64,000 nucleotides of DNA from Sclerodactyla briareus (lineage: Eukaryota > Echinodermata > Holothuroidea > Dendrochirotida > Sclerodactylidae), in the NCBI GenBank assembly GCA_026419785.1, contig JAODTK010005596.1, positions 99,217 through 163,216 of the forward strand, in the 5' to 3' direction. Positions 11,492 to 22,377 of the stretch are shown one piece after another. The position numbers and the translations under genes are program-made. A model generated the notes under the pieces. It had not been told where the DNA came from and ran no database searches. It saw nothing but the letters and a program-made list of their open reading frames with translations. The stretch's first letter is position 1. The number at the start of each line of letters is the position of its first letter.

Positions 11492-11616
11492 TCCATTCAC
11501 ACCGAGATCTCAGTCCATCCATTTATGTCACGACAGAAAAATCCATTACAGATTAACAGAGTCAATACAGCTGCCAGATTGATGAGCCGAGGGTGCAGAA
11601 GCACACTCATTCACAT
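11492..11616 (-). CDS. EGF-like domain exon (frame-disrupted)
   Basis: A CCGCAG acceptor (right) and a GTGAGT donor (left) bound the exon. The minus strand begins DVNECASAP, continues SGSCIDSVN (Cys3 block), and ends with a G-W-T/M-x-x-R-C-E block in another frame. A stop in the starting frame follows S-V-N-L. At 125 nt it is 11 nt over the usual length, consistent with several small insertions. Confidence 0.7.
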
Positions 11617-13133
11617 CTGCGGGAAAATAATGGAATGAATAATAGCATTATTGCCTTGGAGTGACAAACGCAAATTTGGTATGGTTGGAAGAAACTTCTG
11701 TAGAAGTGTCTTGACGTATTGAACAATAGCCTGAATTTACTCAAATTACCTTTGACCCAAAACTCCTGACACCCGCATATTTACCAATGGTCAACAAATA
11801 CTAATCGTGACCAAGATTGTCATGATTACCTAATCTATGCTGTAGAATGAAACAAAATAAATGGAACAAAATTTGAAGGAAAAAATGGCAGAAATTCGAG
11901 GCCTATATTTGACTTTTTCCGGAACACCCTATATGTAAGCATTGGTCCCTGATGATACTGCTCAACGTTCATTCTCACTGATTTGGTTATCACCTGATTT
12001 GGAGGAGAATCATTTGTTATTTTCCCACAAAATTGCCAATTTAACCCCAGATGACATTTGACCATCTCACTTTTTGTAACATCCCGTATGACACTTACTT
12101 GGTCATCAATGTGATCAAGTATAATCATGATCCATCAGAGATGTAAAGAGTACTAGCACTTCCTATTCAATTGTGGACAGAAAAAAAGGTTGAACATATC
12201 CAATGAAACCAGACAGCCAAGAGGCTCAGTGACTCCTTGACTGTCTTTATGACCTTTCTGGGGACTCAAAGTTTGTTAACCTCAATTCACCTTTGACCTG
12301 ACTTCAGAAAATTGTGGCTTACAGACTGATAATATCTGTGGGATTACCTATATATACTTTCAGCAAGGAATAGCATAGAATCAGACTTTGACCTGCCTGA
12401 GGCCAGATGACTCTCTTGACTGACCTCAAAACCAATAGGGGCCAGTAATCTTTAGAATGAACCCACATACCAAGCATGCAGGTTATTATGTTACCAAGCC
12501 TAATTGGTACAGGTATGAGCAAATAACACTTTCCAATTTCCTAATTCCTCTCCAAAATCAAAACTTTCAAATTTCATAATTCCTCCCCAAAAATGACTCA
12601 GTCTACACCACCATTAATGGGGTTATTGTTACTCCCCATAAGGAAGAGACACACCTAATTTCAACTGACCAGACCAGGCTATTGGACTTTATTGTGTTAA
12701 AAGATGTTCATACTTTGGCCTTGAATGACCTAGGATGACCTTGGACCTGACTCCAAAACAATAGGGATCATGACACTCATTAGGGAACCAACACATGAAG
12801 GATGAGTACATCCGGTTGGGGTCGGATAATGCACTTCACAGCTAAAATTGCCCAAAATATCAATTTGTCACAATTTCCTATTTTCCCCGAAAATGACTGG
12901 GTCTAAACCAAGAACAATAGGGGCTTGTACTCCCATAAGAAAGCTACACACCGAATTTCAGCTTGATTGGACCAAGGCATTCTGGACGTCTCTTCACAGA
13001 CTGTCACACATACACGCCACACCACACACACACTCAATAAGAGACTGCATAGATTCCCTGACTGCAGTCAAGGAGTAAATTAAGTAGCACATGTAAGTTG
13101 CAATAAGTCAGCAGTGAGCTGAAAATGCCTTAC
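11617..13133. other. Intron largely occupied by a family-1 repeat
   Basis: Sequence from about 12180 to 13080 is the family-1 repeat described separately. The rest (11617-12180), including the minus-strand open frame at 11835-12128, shows no recognised feature. Confidence 0.5.
12180..13080 (+). repeat. Family-1 long interspersed repeat, copy A
   Basis: It starts with the phrase 'accagacagccaagaggctcagtgact', carries repeated modules containing 'tgacct', 'aaaacaataggg', 'catgtactc' and 'ccaagtatgagc', and ends in a CA-rich stretch plus 'gactgcatagattccctgactg'. Similar long copies are at 22420-23850, 36180-37110, 43640-44790, 54950-56230 and 57490-58060, all in the same orientation. Internally it is a degenerate tandem of modules of a few hundred bases. 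Class unknown; no coding capacity. Confidence 0.75.
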
Positions 13134-13247
13134 TTGTCTCACAGTTAGTTCCACAAATCCACTGGGAGCAGGCACAGAGGAATCATTGACCAGATCAACA
13201 CACAGGCCTCCGCTCAGAACATGGTACTTGGAACACTCCTTCAATAT
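13134..13247 (-). CDS. EGF-like domain exon
   Basis: The exon is exactly 114 nt between a TTCTGCAG acceptor and a GTAAGG donor. In shifted frames the minus strand gives D-I-E-E-C-S-K, a P-C-S-E-G-G block, LCVDLVND, then C-A-C-S near C-G-T-N-C-E-T. The net length is unchanged although internal frame changes occur (one extra base after D-I-E and compensating losses later). Retained length and canonical splice sites argue for a real exon with base-calling errors rather than old decay. Confidence 0.8.
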
Positions 13248-13734
13248 CTGCAGAAAAAAATCCAGTGTGTAAGGCCTAGGCAGTAGGCGAAACAGATGCA
13301 ATCTTTCACCTGCTCACCGCAATCGGCTATGGTGATTTAGTGTGAAATGAGACAGATGACACCGGCTATTTATAACAACAAGGGTGGATCGCCGGAAGTG
13401 TTCTCGCCTGGTGCGAGATCATGGTTTCTATATTCACTACACTACACATACCCACATCGTCATGCAACAGACCATCGGTTATGTCAAACGAACATAATAT
13501 TTCAATGATAAAACACATAAAAAGTCCTAAAAAGTCCTAAAAAATAACTGGACAATAAGTTTGACTTAACTACAAAAGTCCTCTTAATTGCTTTTTTTCT
13601 TCTCATGCCCCCCCCCCACTCTTCTCTCCATAAATACACAAATTTGAATAGTTTTATTGTTCAGTCAACTCACTTCTTTGACCCAAAATCCAACTTGAAA
13701 GTTCTAAATCCCCTTAGGCGCCCTGTCAAACGTT

Positions 13735-13930
13735 TTGCATCGGCGGCGGCCGCAGACTTGCCGAGGCAATCTCGCGGGGCCTGGGCGAAGGCGGGCCGCT
13801 GCGGCCGAGGTAATCAGACACAATAGAAGCTAGCAACCATCGCGGACCTGTGCGGACAGTTATATTCAATGTGAACAAAGAGCAGGCAAGCCGCGGCGGG
13901 GCCGCGATTTCAATAGAACTATCGATCGAT
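13735..13930. repeat. GC-rich arm, left member of an inverted pair
   Basis: The block opens TGTCAAACG ... ATCGGCGGCGGC and runs through GCGGCCG and GCCGCGG words in otherwise AT-rich DNA. Its outer edge resembles, in inverse orientation, the block at 16350-16490 (reverse complement TGTCAAAATATCGGCCGCC). It could be the left end of a transposon of about 2.75 kb. No target duplication was established. Confidence 0.4.
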
Positions 13931-14124
13931 ATTTACCACCAAGACTGCATTACTGCATCAATGCACATACACCACCAAGCATACATTACGGTGTGGTGAA
14001 AAGTTAAGGTCTGCCTAACGGCGGGCAGAAAATCGCTCATAAATCGAAAAGGAAGGGATTTTCGATGTTTTCGGAAGTACACTGATTTCATAAACATAAT
14101 TTAAGGATGCTCTTTCCATCTGTA

Positions 14125-14235
14125 CACTTTCGAGAAAAACGGCCGTTAGGCCCGGCTGAGCCACGAGCCCATGGTACCAATTCCGCGAAAAAGCATAGTA
14201 TACTAGCCGGGCTACGGGACGATTTCTCGAAAGTG
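14125..14235. repeat. Imperfect inverted repeat (hairpin)
   Basis: The left arm begins CACTTTCGAGAAA (14125) and ends GGCCCGGCT. The reverse complement of the right arm begins CACTTTCGAGAAA (ending 14235) and ends AGCCCGGCT. Arms are about 31 nt with a few mismatches and a loop of about 47 nt. It could fold in RNA or DNA and may be part of a foldback element. Confidence 0.75.
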
Positions 14236-15015
14236 GGTGGTACCGATGGGATAAGAAGCATCCCTCAAAATGAGGTTTATGAATTCAGTAATTCTGCCGA
14301 AAAAATGAAAAATCCCTTCCGTTTTCGCGTTATGACGATTTTCTGTAGCGGTACACCATTTCTGCCAATGAAGTATAACAACAATCCCTCTCTTAGACTT
14401 GTAAAAGTCATGGTTTGGCCAAGATTGTTAGGTGAATCCCAGACCCGCCCCCCCCCCATAGCAATAATGAACGAAGTCCACATGAAGATTGGGGCGGAGC
14501 GGAGGCTTATGAAAAAGCAGGTGAATAACACAATATGTCATTCTATTGGAAGTGATAGAAACAGTAACTGATTAATTTCTTTATTCAACCACTTCTGAGT
14601 CTATGAAGACCATGTTTCCAAATCGATTCGTAATCATTATTGTCTCATTTAGTCCATGGAGCCTTATAAAGTACCTACGTTGTGTTTCGATCATGATACA
14701 TCATGCCGACTCAATGATCGTTGCTACTTGACCGCCGAAGTAAAGTCTCGACAGCACTGAGCATGCAGGCGAGTGTTTGGGGTTCACAAGTGGCTAAGTC
14801 CTTCCCCCAGGCGGATTTCTTGTGTGGAGCATGCAAGTGCTCCTGATAGAGGAGAAACAGTGATTTCTCAATAGACAAAAGTTTAACGTAATATCAAGTA
14901 TTTCCGCTATCGCAACTGCACTCGCCAATTTATAGATTTGGTTGTCTAAATGTTGAGATTTTCATGACGCCTCGCGCGCCCGATACCCCCCGCCAATCTC
15001 CTATATATATTAGGT

Positions 15016-15980
15016 CTATGTTACAGTGTTGGCGAAATCGAGTCCGGGTCTCTTTTTAGGTCTCGAGGACGGTCTCGAGACCGATTTGAAGGAACGGTCG
15101 CGGACTCGGCCTTGATGACTCGGACTCGGGACTCAGCTGGTGGGACTCGGGGACTCGGTCGAGTCAGAGTTTCAAAGACCGCTCAGAAAAATCCACAGGG
15201 AAATCCCGAAACTAGGTGTGAATTATACTGCAGAAATTGGACATCGGCCATTATAATCATAAATGCGTTCATGTACTGTCCTGTTGTCAATTGTCTCCGA
15301 ATTCACTCAATCAAATCTGAAGTTATGGCCAATAGGGCATTGGATTGACTGACTGTACTTGTCAGAATGGCTGTTAGCAGAATGTGGCATCCTTATGAGG
15401 TGATACACTATGGATTGCATGGTCTATATAAAGATGGATATTGTTTTGATGTTGATGTTCTGAAATGCAATGAAAAAATACGGTAACTGCTTTCTGGAAA
15501 GTATTATTGTCTGGATTTGCAAAACTGTGGGAGGTGAAGATCGGTGGAGTTATACATGCGTTGTTAGTGCATTATTTTGTAGTTTGTGGCAGTGCTGTTA
15601 ATGCAATTTGCATTCAAATGGCTTTGTTATGAATTCCCCAATGATGACTCAAACTGTAAAACAGGAACGGGGCAGCCCCCAAATGTGGTATGGGATGCAT
15701 ATGAAATTAAATACACCCTTTTGTGGGGGGGGGGGGGGAGGAATGCAACAACTAACTGCAATAACTGCTTCTTTGAACCTGATACCATATATGTCTGCTT
15801 ATAAAATGCAAGTTGTAAGCGGGACTCGTGGTCGCGGACTCTGGACTCGGACTCAAGGACTTGGGACTTGACTCGGACTCTGATGTTGTGGACTCGGTCT
15901 TGGACTCGGACTCGGATGTGAGGACTCAGTTTGGAATCGGACTCGGATTGGCTGGACTCGACTCCACCACTGCTATTTTC
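15016..15980. mobile_element. hAT-like non-autonomous element with GGACTC repeats
   Basis: The element runs from 15024 to 15972. The left end is CAGTGTTGGCGAAATCGAGTCC and the reverse complement of the right end is CAGTGGTGGAGTCGAGTCC, so both termini share CAGTG-TGG and CGAGTCC. Subterminal regions are arrays of GGACTC/GACTCGG words (15105-15165 and 15825-15965). Flanking octamers are CTATGTTA and CTATTTTC, matching at six of eight positions. CAGTG ends and an 8-bp duplication fit hAT. No transposase is present. It lies between the two GC-rich arms and may be nested in a larger element. Confidence 0.7.
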
Positions 15981-16254
15981 AGTATATTTTAGTTGGATAA
16001 ATACATGGCCGAACGATCCTAACATAATGTTGCACGGGGTTACTAAGATAGGGCCTACACAAGGTTCTTATTGAAAATTGTGGTCACAAAACTATTCTTA
16101 CTAGCCTCATAAAGATTTTGTGGTGATGACTGTATAATTCGCTTATTATGTACAAGAGGAATGTGAGCGATTGAATCATAAAAATCTATGTCAACAAACC
16201 CAAACCGTTACTTAGTTTCTTCTCATTTTACTAATCAATGTATTGATTTTCAGG

Positions 16255-16495
16255 AGCCTCAGCGGCTGCGGCCGTTTCAATAGACTTCACTTATATGCAC
16301 TGGTGCACACCCACAATGCCACTTATAGCAGGGTGTGACTTTTCATACAAGGCCGCCGCTGCCGGCAGGCAGCGTGCCTGGCTATTGTTATTGGTTTGGT
16401 CTAGCAACGAACCGAAGCCGCGGCGGCGCGCAGCCTCCTCGGCTCGCCCAGGCCGCCGCGGCGGCCGATATTTTGACATGGAGCTTAGCAGCCCA
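16255..16495. repeat. GC-rich arm, right member of an inverted pair
   Basis: GC-rich sequence with GCCGCCGCTGCC and CCGCCGCGGCGGCC words. Its outer boundary (reverse complement TGTCAAAATATCGGCC) mirrors the left arm near 13724-13745. The phrase GTTTCAATAGACT also occurs in direct orientation near 13907 (GATTTCAATAGAACT), so the relationship is complex. The short open frames here are by-products of the GC content. Confidence 0.4.
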
Positions 16496-19156
16496 GGCCT
16501 CTTTGCCTATTAGGATCATTCCCTTCATTATCCATTGCCTTTTATTTTCCCATACAGCCCGACATGCCATCACCTCCCTGCCAGGAGAAAACACCCTCCC
16601 CGCATCTCCACACCAACAAACTATTCACATGCAGCAGTCAAGGATGTCCAAAAATATATCTTAGGAAATCTCCACATTTGTACCCAGTCCCCAGGCAAGA
16701 AAAGAGGAAAGAACAAAACGTACAGTATTGGTGAATGTTAATCAACCTAATAAATGGTTGGGAAGCGAGAGGTTGCTTGTGGCAGCTTATAACAGCGCAA
16801 CTGTCACAGGAGCTATGGTTATTGTTCTCCGTGATATTCAACAGGAGATAATCATATGATTGGAATTCAATCAAATGCATGAACCTCAAACACATCAGAT
16901 TAGAAAAATGTGTTAACGGACATACCTATGGTTTGGCGAAATCCTTACTAAGTGGAACAGGGAAAAGGAATACATTATGAAAATTAGGCACCACAATGAG
17001 CTACTGTATACAGAGTTAAAAATTGTCACAAGAGATATGGTTTACCGTCCTCATGCTTCTTCTAACAGAAGCTATGATGGAATTCAAATTCCTGCCAGTT
17101 CAAACACAATCAATCCAGAAAATGTAACGGACCATACCTACGAGATGGCGATAATTCTTAGCAAGTTAGAATTGGAATATATTATGCAATTAGGCACATA
17201 CAAGACCTCTACCGACCCAGCTGTACCTTCAAAATGATCTGGATCAAAGGTGGATAACATCTACCAAGTTTTGTGGAAATCCAACCAAACTTTTAAAATT
17301 GCATAAAATATGCAAATTAGGACACAATGAATTGACCTCCAGTGACCCTGATTTCACTTGTAAATTTGCGGGAACCATGGTAGACACATACACAAGCGTT
17401 TCGTGAAATTTCCGAAAAAATTAGAAAATCGCATAAAATTAGACCACGTAGTTAGCATATTCAGGCTGGGAATCTAATCAGTCATCGACTGCTTAGTAGC
17501 ACACATGCATTTTGGGCTAATTTCATATTAATTACACTCTCATAATAGCGATTTTTTTCCTTAGTCTGGAGTTAACCAAAGATACTGCAGAATAGTTAAA
17601 GCTGAGCTACGATTTAGTTATAACAATGAATTCTCAACGGTGTGGTACATTTTGAGAATTACTAGGTGATGAAAACATTAATCTGAAACATACCAATGTT
17701 CTCTTATCAGTTCTCCATTAGTAAATTAGAATTGGCTAATCAAATTACGAATCAGTGTCCCCATAGAGCACATGTTTTGTATTTTTTTGAGCCGGTGAGC
17801 CCTCTATTAGCATTGAATTCCGTATATTAGAGAGTTTCTATTTTGAACCGTTCTGGGGTAGGGGTGACTTAAGTGGGTGCCAAAGATGTAGTTGTTCAAC
17901 TGTAATACTAAATACCTCAGAAGGTATACATCTATGGAAATCATCAAATATAATGGAGCTTTGGCTCAAGGTATAGTGTACATTACAATATGGCAAATGA
18001 CATGCTTTGTAAGATAACAGTTATCAAAGTAGTATAATTTGCATGTCCCCGCAAGAACGACTATAGTACAAGAAGCAAAAGTGCATTAAACGGGTGAAGT
18101 TGCACTTTTCAATGCATTTGTAATAGCTTTTCTCTTTTTGGCACTTGTCCATTGAGATGCATATTCCAACGTATTATCATTGGCAATTGTCATTCCTAGG
18201 ACGGTTGTATGGGATGAAGCTTCCATTTCCAAGTGTGATTGAAATGCCAATTTTATCATAATTCTATCATCAAATATCATAAGTTTGTTTTCAGGCATGC
18301 ACATTAACAGATGATGAATTCATTTTAACCAGTTTGCGATATGTGTCAATAGGCACTTACAACTAACTCCAACAACTAAGTTAATCCAAACCTAATTGGC
18401 ATCTGATTAGCCTCTTCTTATTCCAATGGGGACCGATTGGCATTTAATGACACTTACATGACAGTAAAATGAAACATGGACATAAATACCAGTATATCTC
18501 CCAGTTAGAGTTAGCACATTAGGAATTTCTAACCTCAGGACAAATTAAAGTGATACATGTGTAAATTACACACAACTGCAATTACACTATACACCCACAT
18601 ATATTATAGAGTCCAATTTACAGGGGGGGGGGGGGGTTCAATGCATTCTCCTGACTGTCATGGTAAAGCAATGACACATTTTTCAGGAATTCTCAGACAT
18701 GCACCATTGAAAGGGAATTATGGGAGGGTGCTTTCTAAGTAACAGGGAGGGTTATATATTAGGTTACAGTGGTGGATTCGTCTGCCTCTGACATGGAATG
18801 GAGAAAATTAAATTTCGATGACAGTCAATACTTTATTGACCTTTTGCAGCTAGAGAAGGACTTTTCGATTGAACTATGGAGTCCTAAATTCCTTTGTATT
18901 GCAGTCAGCAGCCTAATGGTGGTGCTCTGCTAAATAGTCACACAATGATCAGCCCTCCTCCCTGAAAAAAAACCTTGTCTATCTGGTTCTAGATAGGCAA
19001 GCGTATCGTCCTATATCATATGAGTGTTCACAACAATGACACCCTTTCTCTGTATGGCAAGAGTCCATAAAGATCTCAGTTCAAAACAGCGGAGATTGAG
19101 GTGGAGCAAAGGGTAGTGGATCATGAATATTCATTGACGAAGAGAAGAACCTTGGG

Positions 19157-19390
19157 GTAATTATATCCCCACTTCAGGGATATTATGGCTCCACGTCCAC
19201 TGCCGGACGATTAATTTAACATCTTCAACGCTTCATCCAATGACTGGCACACATGTCGGCCCAAGTAAATCTCTGATGGGTTCAAAGGCTGGCTTTGTGC
19301 CGTGACTGCTTGCTATCTATTTTGCAGGCTTCACGCCATAAAATGAGGGTGTTTGTTTCACCCGCCAGGCGATGTATAGTTGTTTTAGGG
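19157..19390. repeat. Family-2 interspersed repeat, second copy
   Basis: It shares with 2430-2734 the landmarks GGGATATTATGG, 'cacacatgt', 'ctctgatgggttcaaa' (counterpart 'ctcggatgagttcaaaa') and CACCCGCCAGGCGATGT, in the same order and spacing. The GCC run present in the first copy is reduced here. Confidence 0.6.
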
Positions 19391-19586
19391 TAATAGGCGG
19401 ACTCGTGTGAAAATTAGAAATTGTGGAGTGATGATACAGTGATTTATGTTTCTCAGTGATTGAACAAGGACTGAGCTGTTTTGGTTTGTTTTAGTTATGG
19501 AATGCATTATCCAGATCATCCATGCAGAAAATGTACAGGTACACCACGTATCAGGTAAAGTCATGTCAAAGTGCAGTACTCCTCAT

Positions 19587-19695
19587 AATGTTTCACAGAG
19601 GATCCCTGTATAACCAGGAGGACATTGACAGCTGAAGTCATTGACCAGGTCATTACATACACCGTTAACACAGGGGTTGCTGAAACAATCATCAA
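19587..19695 (-). CDS. EGF-like domain exon (open frame intact)
   Basis: The minus strand reads [30 protein letters not shown] and TGILCET in one continuous frame, with all six cysteines and the G-Y-T-G motif. This is one of the clearest modules. The spacing V-N-G-V-C is one residue shorter than the common N-G-G-x-C. The acceptor is imperfect (TTCA-A where CAG is expected) and the donor is unclear (TTATGAGG), so boundaries are approximate; a lost G at the acceptor would explain the first. The frame runs into a stop just beyond the module if not spliced. Confidence 0.85.
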
Positions 19696-20293
19696 TATTG
19701 AAGAGAAAAGTAAAGTCAGTGAACAAAATATTCCGAAAGAGAATATTCTATGCAATGAATGGCGAGAAGTTAGAACAATATGCTAAAAATTTCCTGAATA
19801 GTATTTCGAAATTAGGACTTTGATTGAAATTCTCACTATCCGTTTCACAGTTTATCATGATAGTCCTAAGGTGGTGCTAAGTCCACAAGCTGTTTGCTAT
19901 TGACAAATATCCTGGGCCTGTTCCTTCTGAGAGTTCATATTAATTCAATAATAATAACATTATTTATCTATGATGCATTCCAATGTCAGAAGGCTAATTT
20001 AATAGCCTAATTCAGCAAGACACAATCACTTGCATATAGACACAACAGTATTTTGTGTAGTTCACTGATGGAAATACTTCTTACTGGTATTTTATTCTCA
20101 CAATTTTCATTGCATAGGTAGGTAGAGGGACAAAATACTCAAAGCAATAAAAGATCAAACATCTCAACTTGTTTTTTTTGACACAAGTTCTCAGCAACTA
20201 ATTTGCAGTTTTTCTATTTCCCTTCTCCCGATATTAAAATAGACCATTCCAGTTGGATAATTCCAGCTGCGGGAACACATCTAGTCTACTTAC
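19696..20293. other. Short intron, nothing recognised
   Basis: About 600 bp of AT-rich DNA between two adjacent EGF exons. I see no repeat or gene in it. Confidence 0.6.
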
Positions 20294-20410
20294 TTGTTTC
20301 ACAGTTGTCACCTTGAAATACCTCCCCTGGCAGCACCGAATAATCCTTGATGAGGTTCATAAACAGGTCCCATCCATTAGGGCAAGGAAAGCTGCCACAT
20401 TCATCAATAT
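20294..20410 (-). CDS. EGF-like domain exon (open but with missing cysteines)
   Basis: The minus-strand frame is open throughout. It starts DIDECGSFPCPNG after a TTTCAG acceptor, ends GDNCET and is followed by GTAAGT. The central part reads WDLFMNLIKDYSVLPG, where Cys3 to Cys5 would be expected. Reading that part in a shifted frame restores a T-C-V/D-like segment, so two compensating indels are likely. The exon is 117 nt, three over the usual length. Confidence 0.8.
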
Positions 20411-22260
20411 CTGAAATGGGAAACGATGAGCATTTTGGTTATTTGTCAGGGTTTCATTAGACCCTCCGTTATATCACATATCCCAAAACAAACTGACTGT
20501 ATTAAAATTCGGGCCTGGTTCGTCCATTTTGCCATAAATACTCAATTCATGGGGAGGGCCACCTTGCCCGAAAATTGCACCCACCAACACAGCTTGTGGA
20601 AGAAATGGGGCCCAGGGCCACAGTGAGTTGGAATTGAGGAGTGGCGAACATGACAGAATGATTGCGTCTTGGGAGGGTGTCTAAAGCCGTGTTTCCATGC
20701 ACGCAGGCGGGCAGGCGGGCGGGCGTGCACGCGGACAGCACAAGTGTTCCGTTTCCATGCATGCGGGCGGGCGGGGGCTGGCGATTTCTCGAAATCATGC
20801 ACCTGTTCTCACTTTTAGTGTATATATGCGCTATATAAGAAACAAAACAAAAACCGTTGTAGCCTATACTACTACGATAGCGCCTAAAATACTATTAAAA
20901 CTTCACAATTACCAGGTTTTGGAGATTTAATTAGCATAACCTTGACACGTCAATAGTTTAAACATGCAAATATGTGTTTAAATAGGTGTCTGTCCATTGA
21001 AAATGGAGAGAATTTGTTATAGGATTCATTACGAGTGTTGAAACAGGAGTGTTGCTTGGAACATGATTTGGACATAACATTGTTTTCTCTGCTCTGCACT
21101 ATCGGCTACAAGCCAGTAAGATTCCAGGGAAATCCCCGGAAATTGATTACAAATACCAACCCGGGGCACGCGGAAAAAAATTGCTACATGACGGATCGAG
21201 AACTGCCCGACCGCCCGCGTGCATTGAAACAGCTCCATTGAAAATAAGGGTTATCGATTTTAGACGCCGCCCGCCCGTGTGCATGGAACAGCGCGCCTAA
21301 GGGGAGTGTCCTCATCCCATTGGAAACTATAGGGTTCTCTATGGAGGGCTGAAATGCTTCCTTCCCTGACATGATCCAGGTACTATGGTTCCCTAAGTCC
21401 TCCTGGATTCTTTTTTTTAAAACAATTAAATTTCCAATGCGAGCCTCAGCAAATTTTGGGGTCACGGCCCTACCCCTCCCCTCTCGTAGCTGTGTGCCTG
21501 TTGTGGTCAAGTAGGGCCCCCACTGTGGTGATCCAGCTCAGATTGAAGAGTCCCATACAAACACATACACAGACTGACTGGCTTCTTCGGCTTAACCGTA
21601 AGGACATCCAAATTCACAGGTGGTATTAATCTCGTTTTCAAGAAACAATACTGGTGAAAGACAGTTCTCTCACAGGGTAAGAAGAGGGGGGGGAGAGGGT
21701 TGGCCAACAAACTTATCCCAGTTTTCCACAAGTCTTTCCAGACCATGACCTTCAAATATTTTAAGAGGCTGAAAACAGCCACTTTTTGCAGTCCAGGGAA
21801 CTAAAGTCCGCTAAAATGTCAGTTAGGTCCTGTTTCAACCCATGCGCTATGTTTTGATAGTCTCCTAAAAAAATATCAATCCAAACTGCAGCATAAACCC
21901 TTCCCATCCTGACAAATATCTGAGTGGGTGTGAATGAAAAATGATGTTTCCATATGACCATTGCATTCTGTCATCACTTTTTTGCTAAAAGATTCCTATG
22001 TCCTTTATATCATCCACCAGCAGTGGCAAAACCAGATTTTCCAATCTAGGGTGCAGATGGGTATTCAAAGCATAGGGCAGCTGATTTTGCATTGGACCAC
22101 ACTATTATCCCCCTGCAAATGTCTGGTTATGCTGTTTCACGCCAGTGAGATAGTGGGTTACTGTACATGGGAAATTCCTGATTAGTCGACTGATGAACCA
22201 ATCACATCCTAAGATAATTAATCAGTATGAATGCAAGTAAAGGTAACGTTATAGTCTTAC
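20411..22260. other. Intron with a TAA-flanked MITE
   Basis: The MITE at 20685-21297 is listed separately. Elsewhere the open frames at 21184-21510, 21507-21782 and 21961-22185 have no recognisable motif. No exon was found. Confidence 0.5.
20682..21300. mobile_element. MITE with GC-rich terminal inverted repeats and TAA duplication
   Basis: The element spans 20685-21297. The left end reads AGCCGTGTTTCCATGCACGC then GGGCGGGC-type repeats. The reverse complement of the right end reads GGCGCGCTGTTCCATGCACAC then GGGCGGGC. TAA flanks both sides (20682-20684 and 21298-21300), as in PIF/Harbinger-type insertions. No transposase is seen. The interior (20870-21120) is matched by a second copy at about 61310-61870. 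Confidence 0.65.
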
Positions 22261-22377
22261 TTATTTGACAGTGGTTCCCGCTCCCGCCGATCTCAACAGT
22301 TCAGAGGTACTGTTCCACCCTATCTTGGCAGGGTTACCCTCCTTTGGCACAGTGCTGACTGGCGCACTCATCAACAT
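22261..22377 (-). CDS. EGF-like domain exon (frame-disrupted)
   Basis: The exon lies between a TTGTAG acceptor and a GTAAG donor. The minus strand starts DVDECASQHCAKGG, followed by a stop, then P-C-Q-D-R-V-E-Q-Y-L, and ends in sequence with G-S-A-G-A-G-type codons before C-Q-I. The first two cysteines and the Ca-binding start are clear; the second half is poor. It is 117 nt long. Canonical splice sites support it as an exon of this gene. Confidence 0.7.
   Translation of the reverse strand: MLMSAPVSTVPKEGNPAKIGWNSTSELLRSAGAGTTVK

Larger units (their letters stand above)
13248..19586. other. Large intron with nested mobile elements
   Basis: It contains GC-rich arms (13735-13930 and 16255-16495), a hairpin (14125-14235), a hAT-like element (15024-15972), family-3 repeat sequence (17160-17480), a 14-G run (about 18623) and a family-2 repeat (19157-19390). 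The 154-codon plus-strand frame at 14107-14571 includes the hairpin and has no recognised domain. No exon was identified in this 6.3-kb stretch. Confidence 0.55.

Noticed and set aside
14107-14571. 154-codon open frame
   Set aside because: It spans a hairpin between GC-rich arms, shows no domain, and is probably chance.
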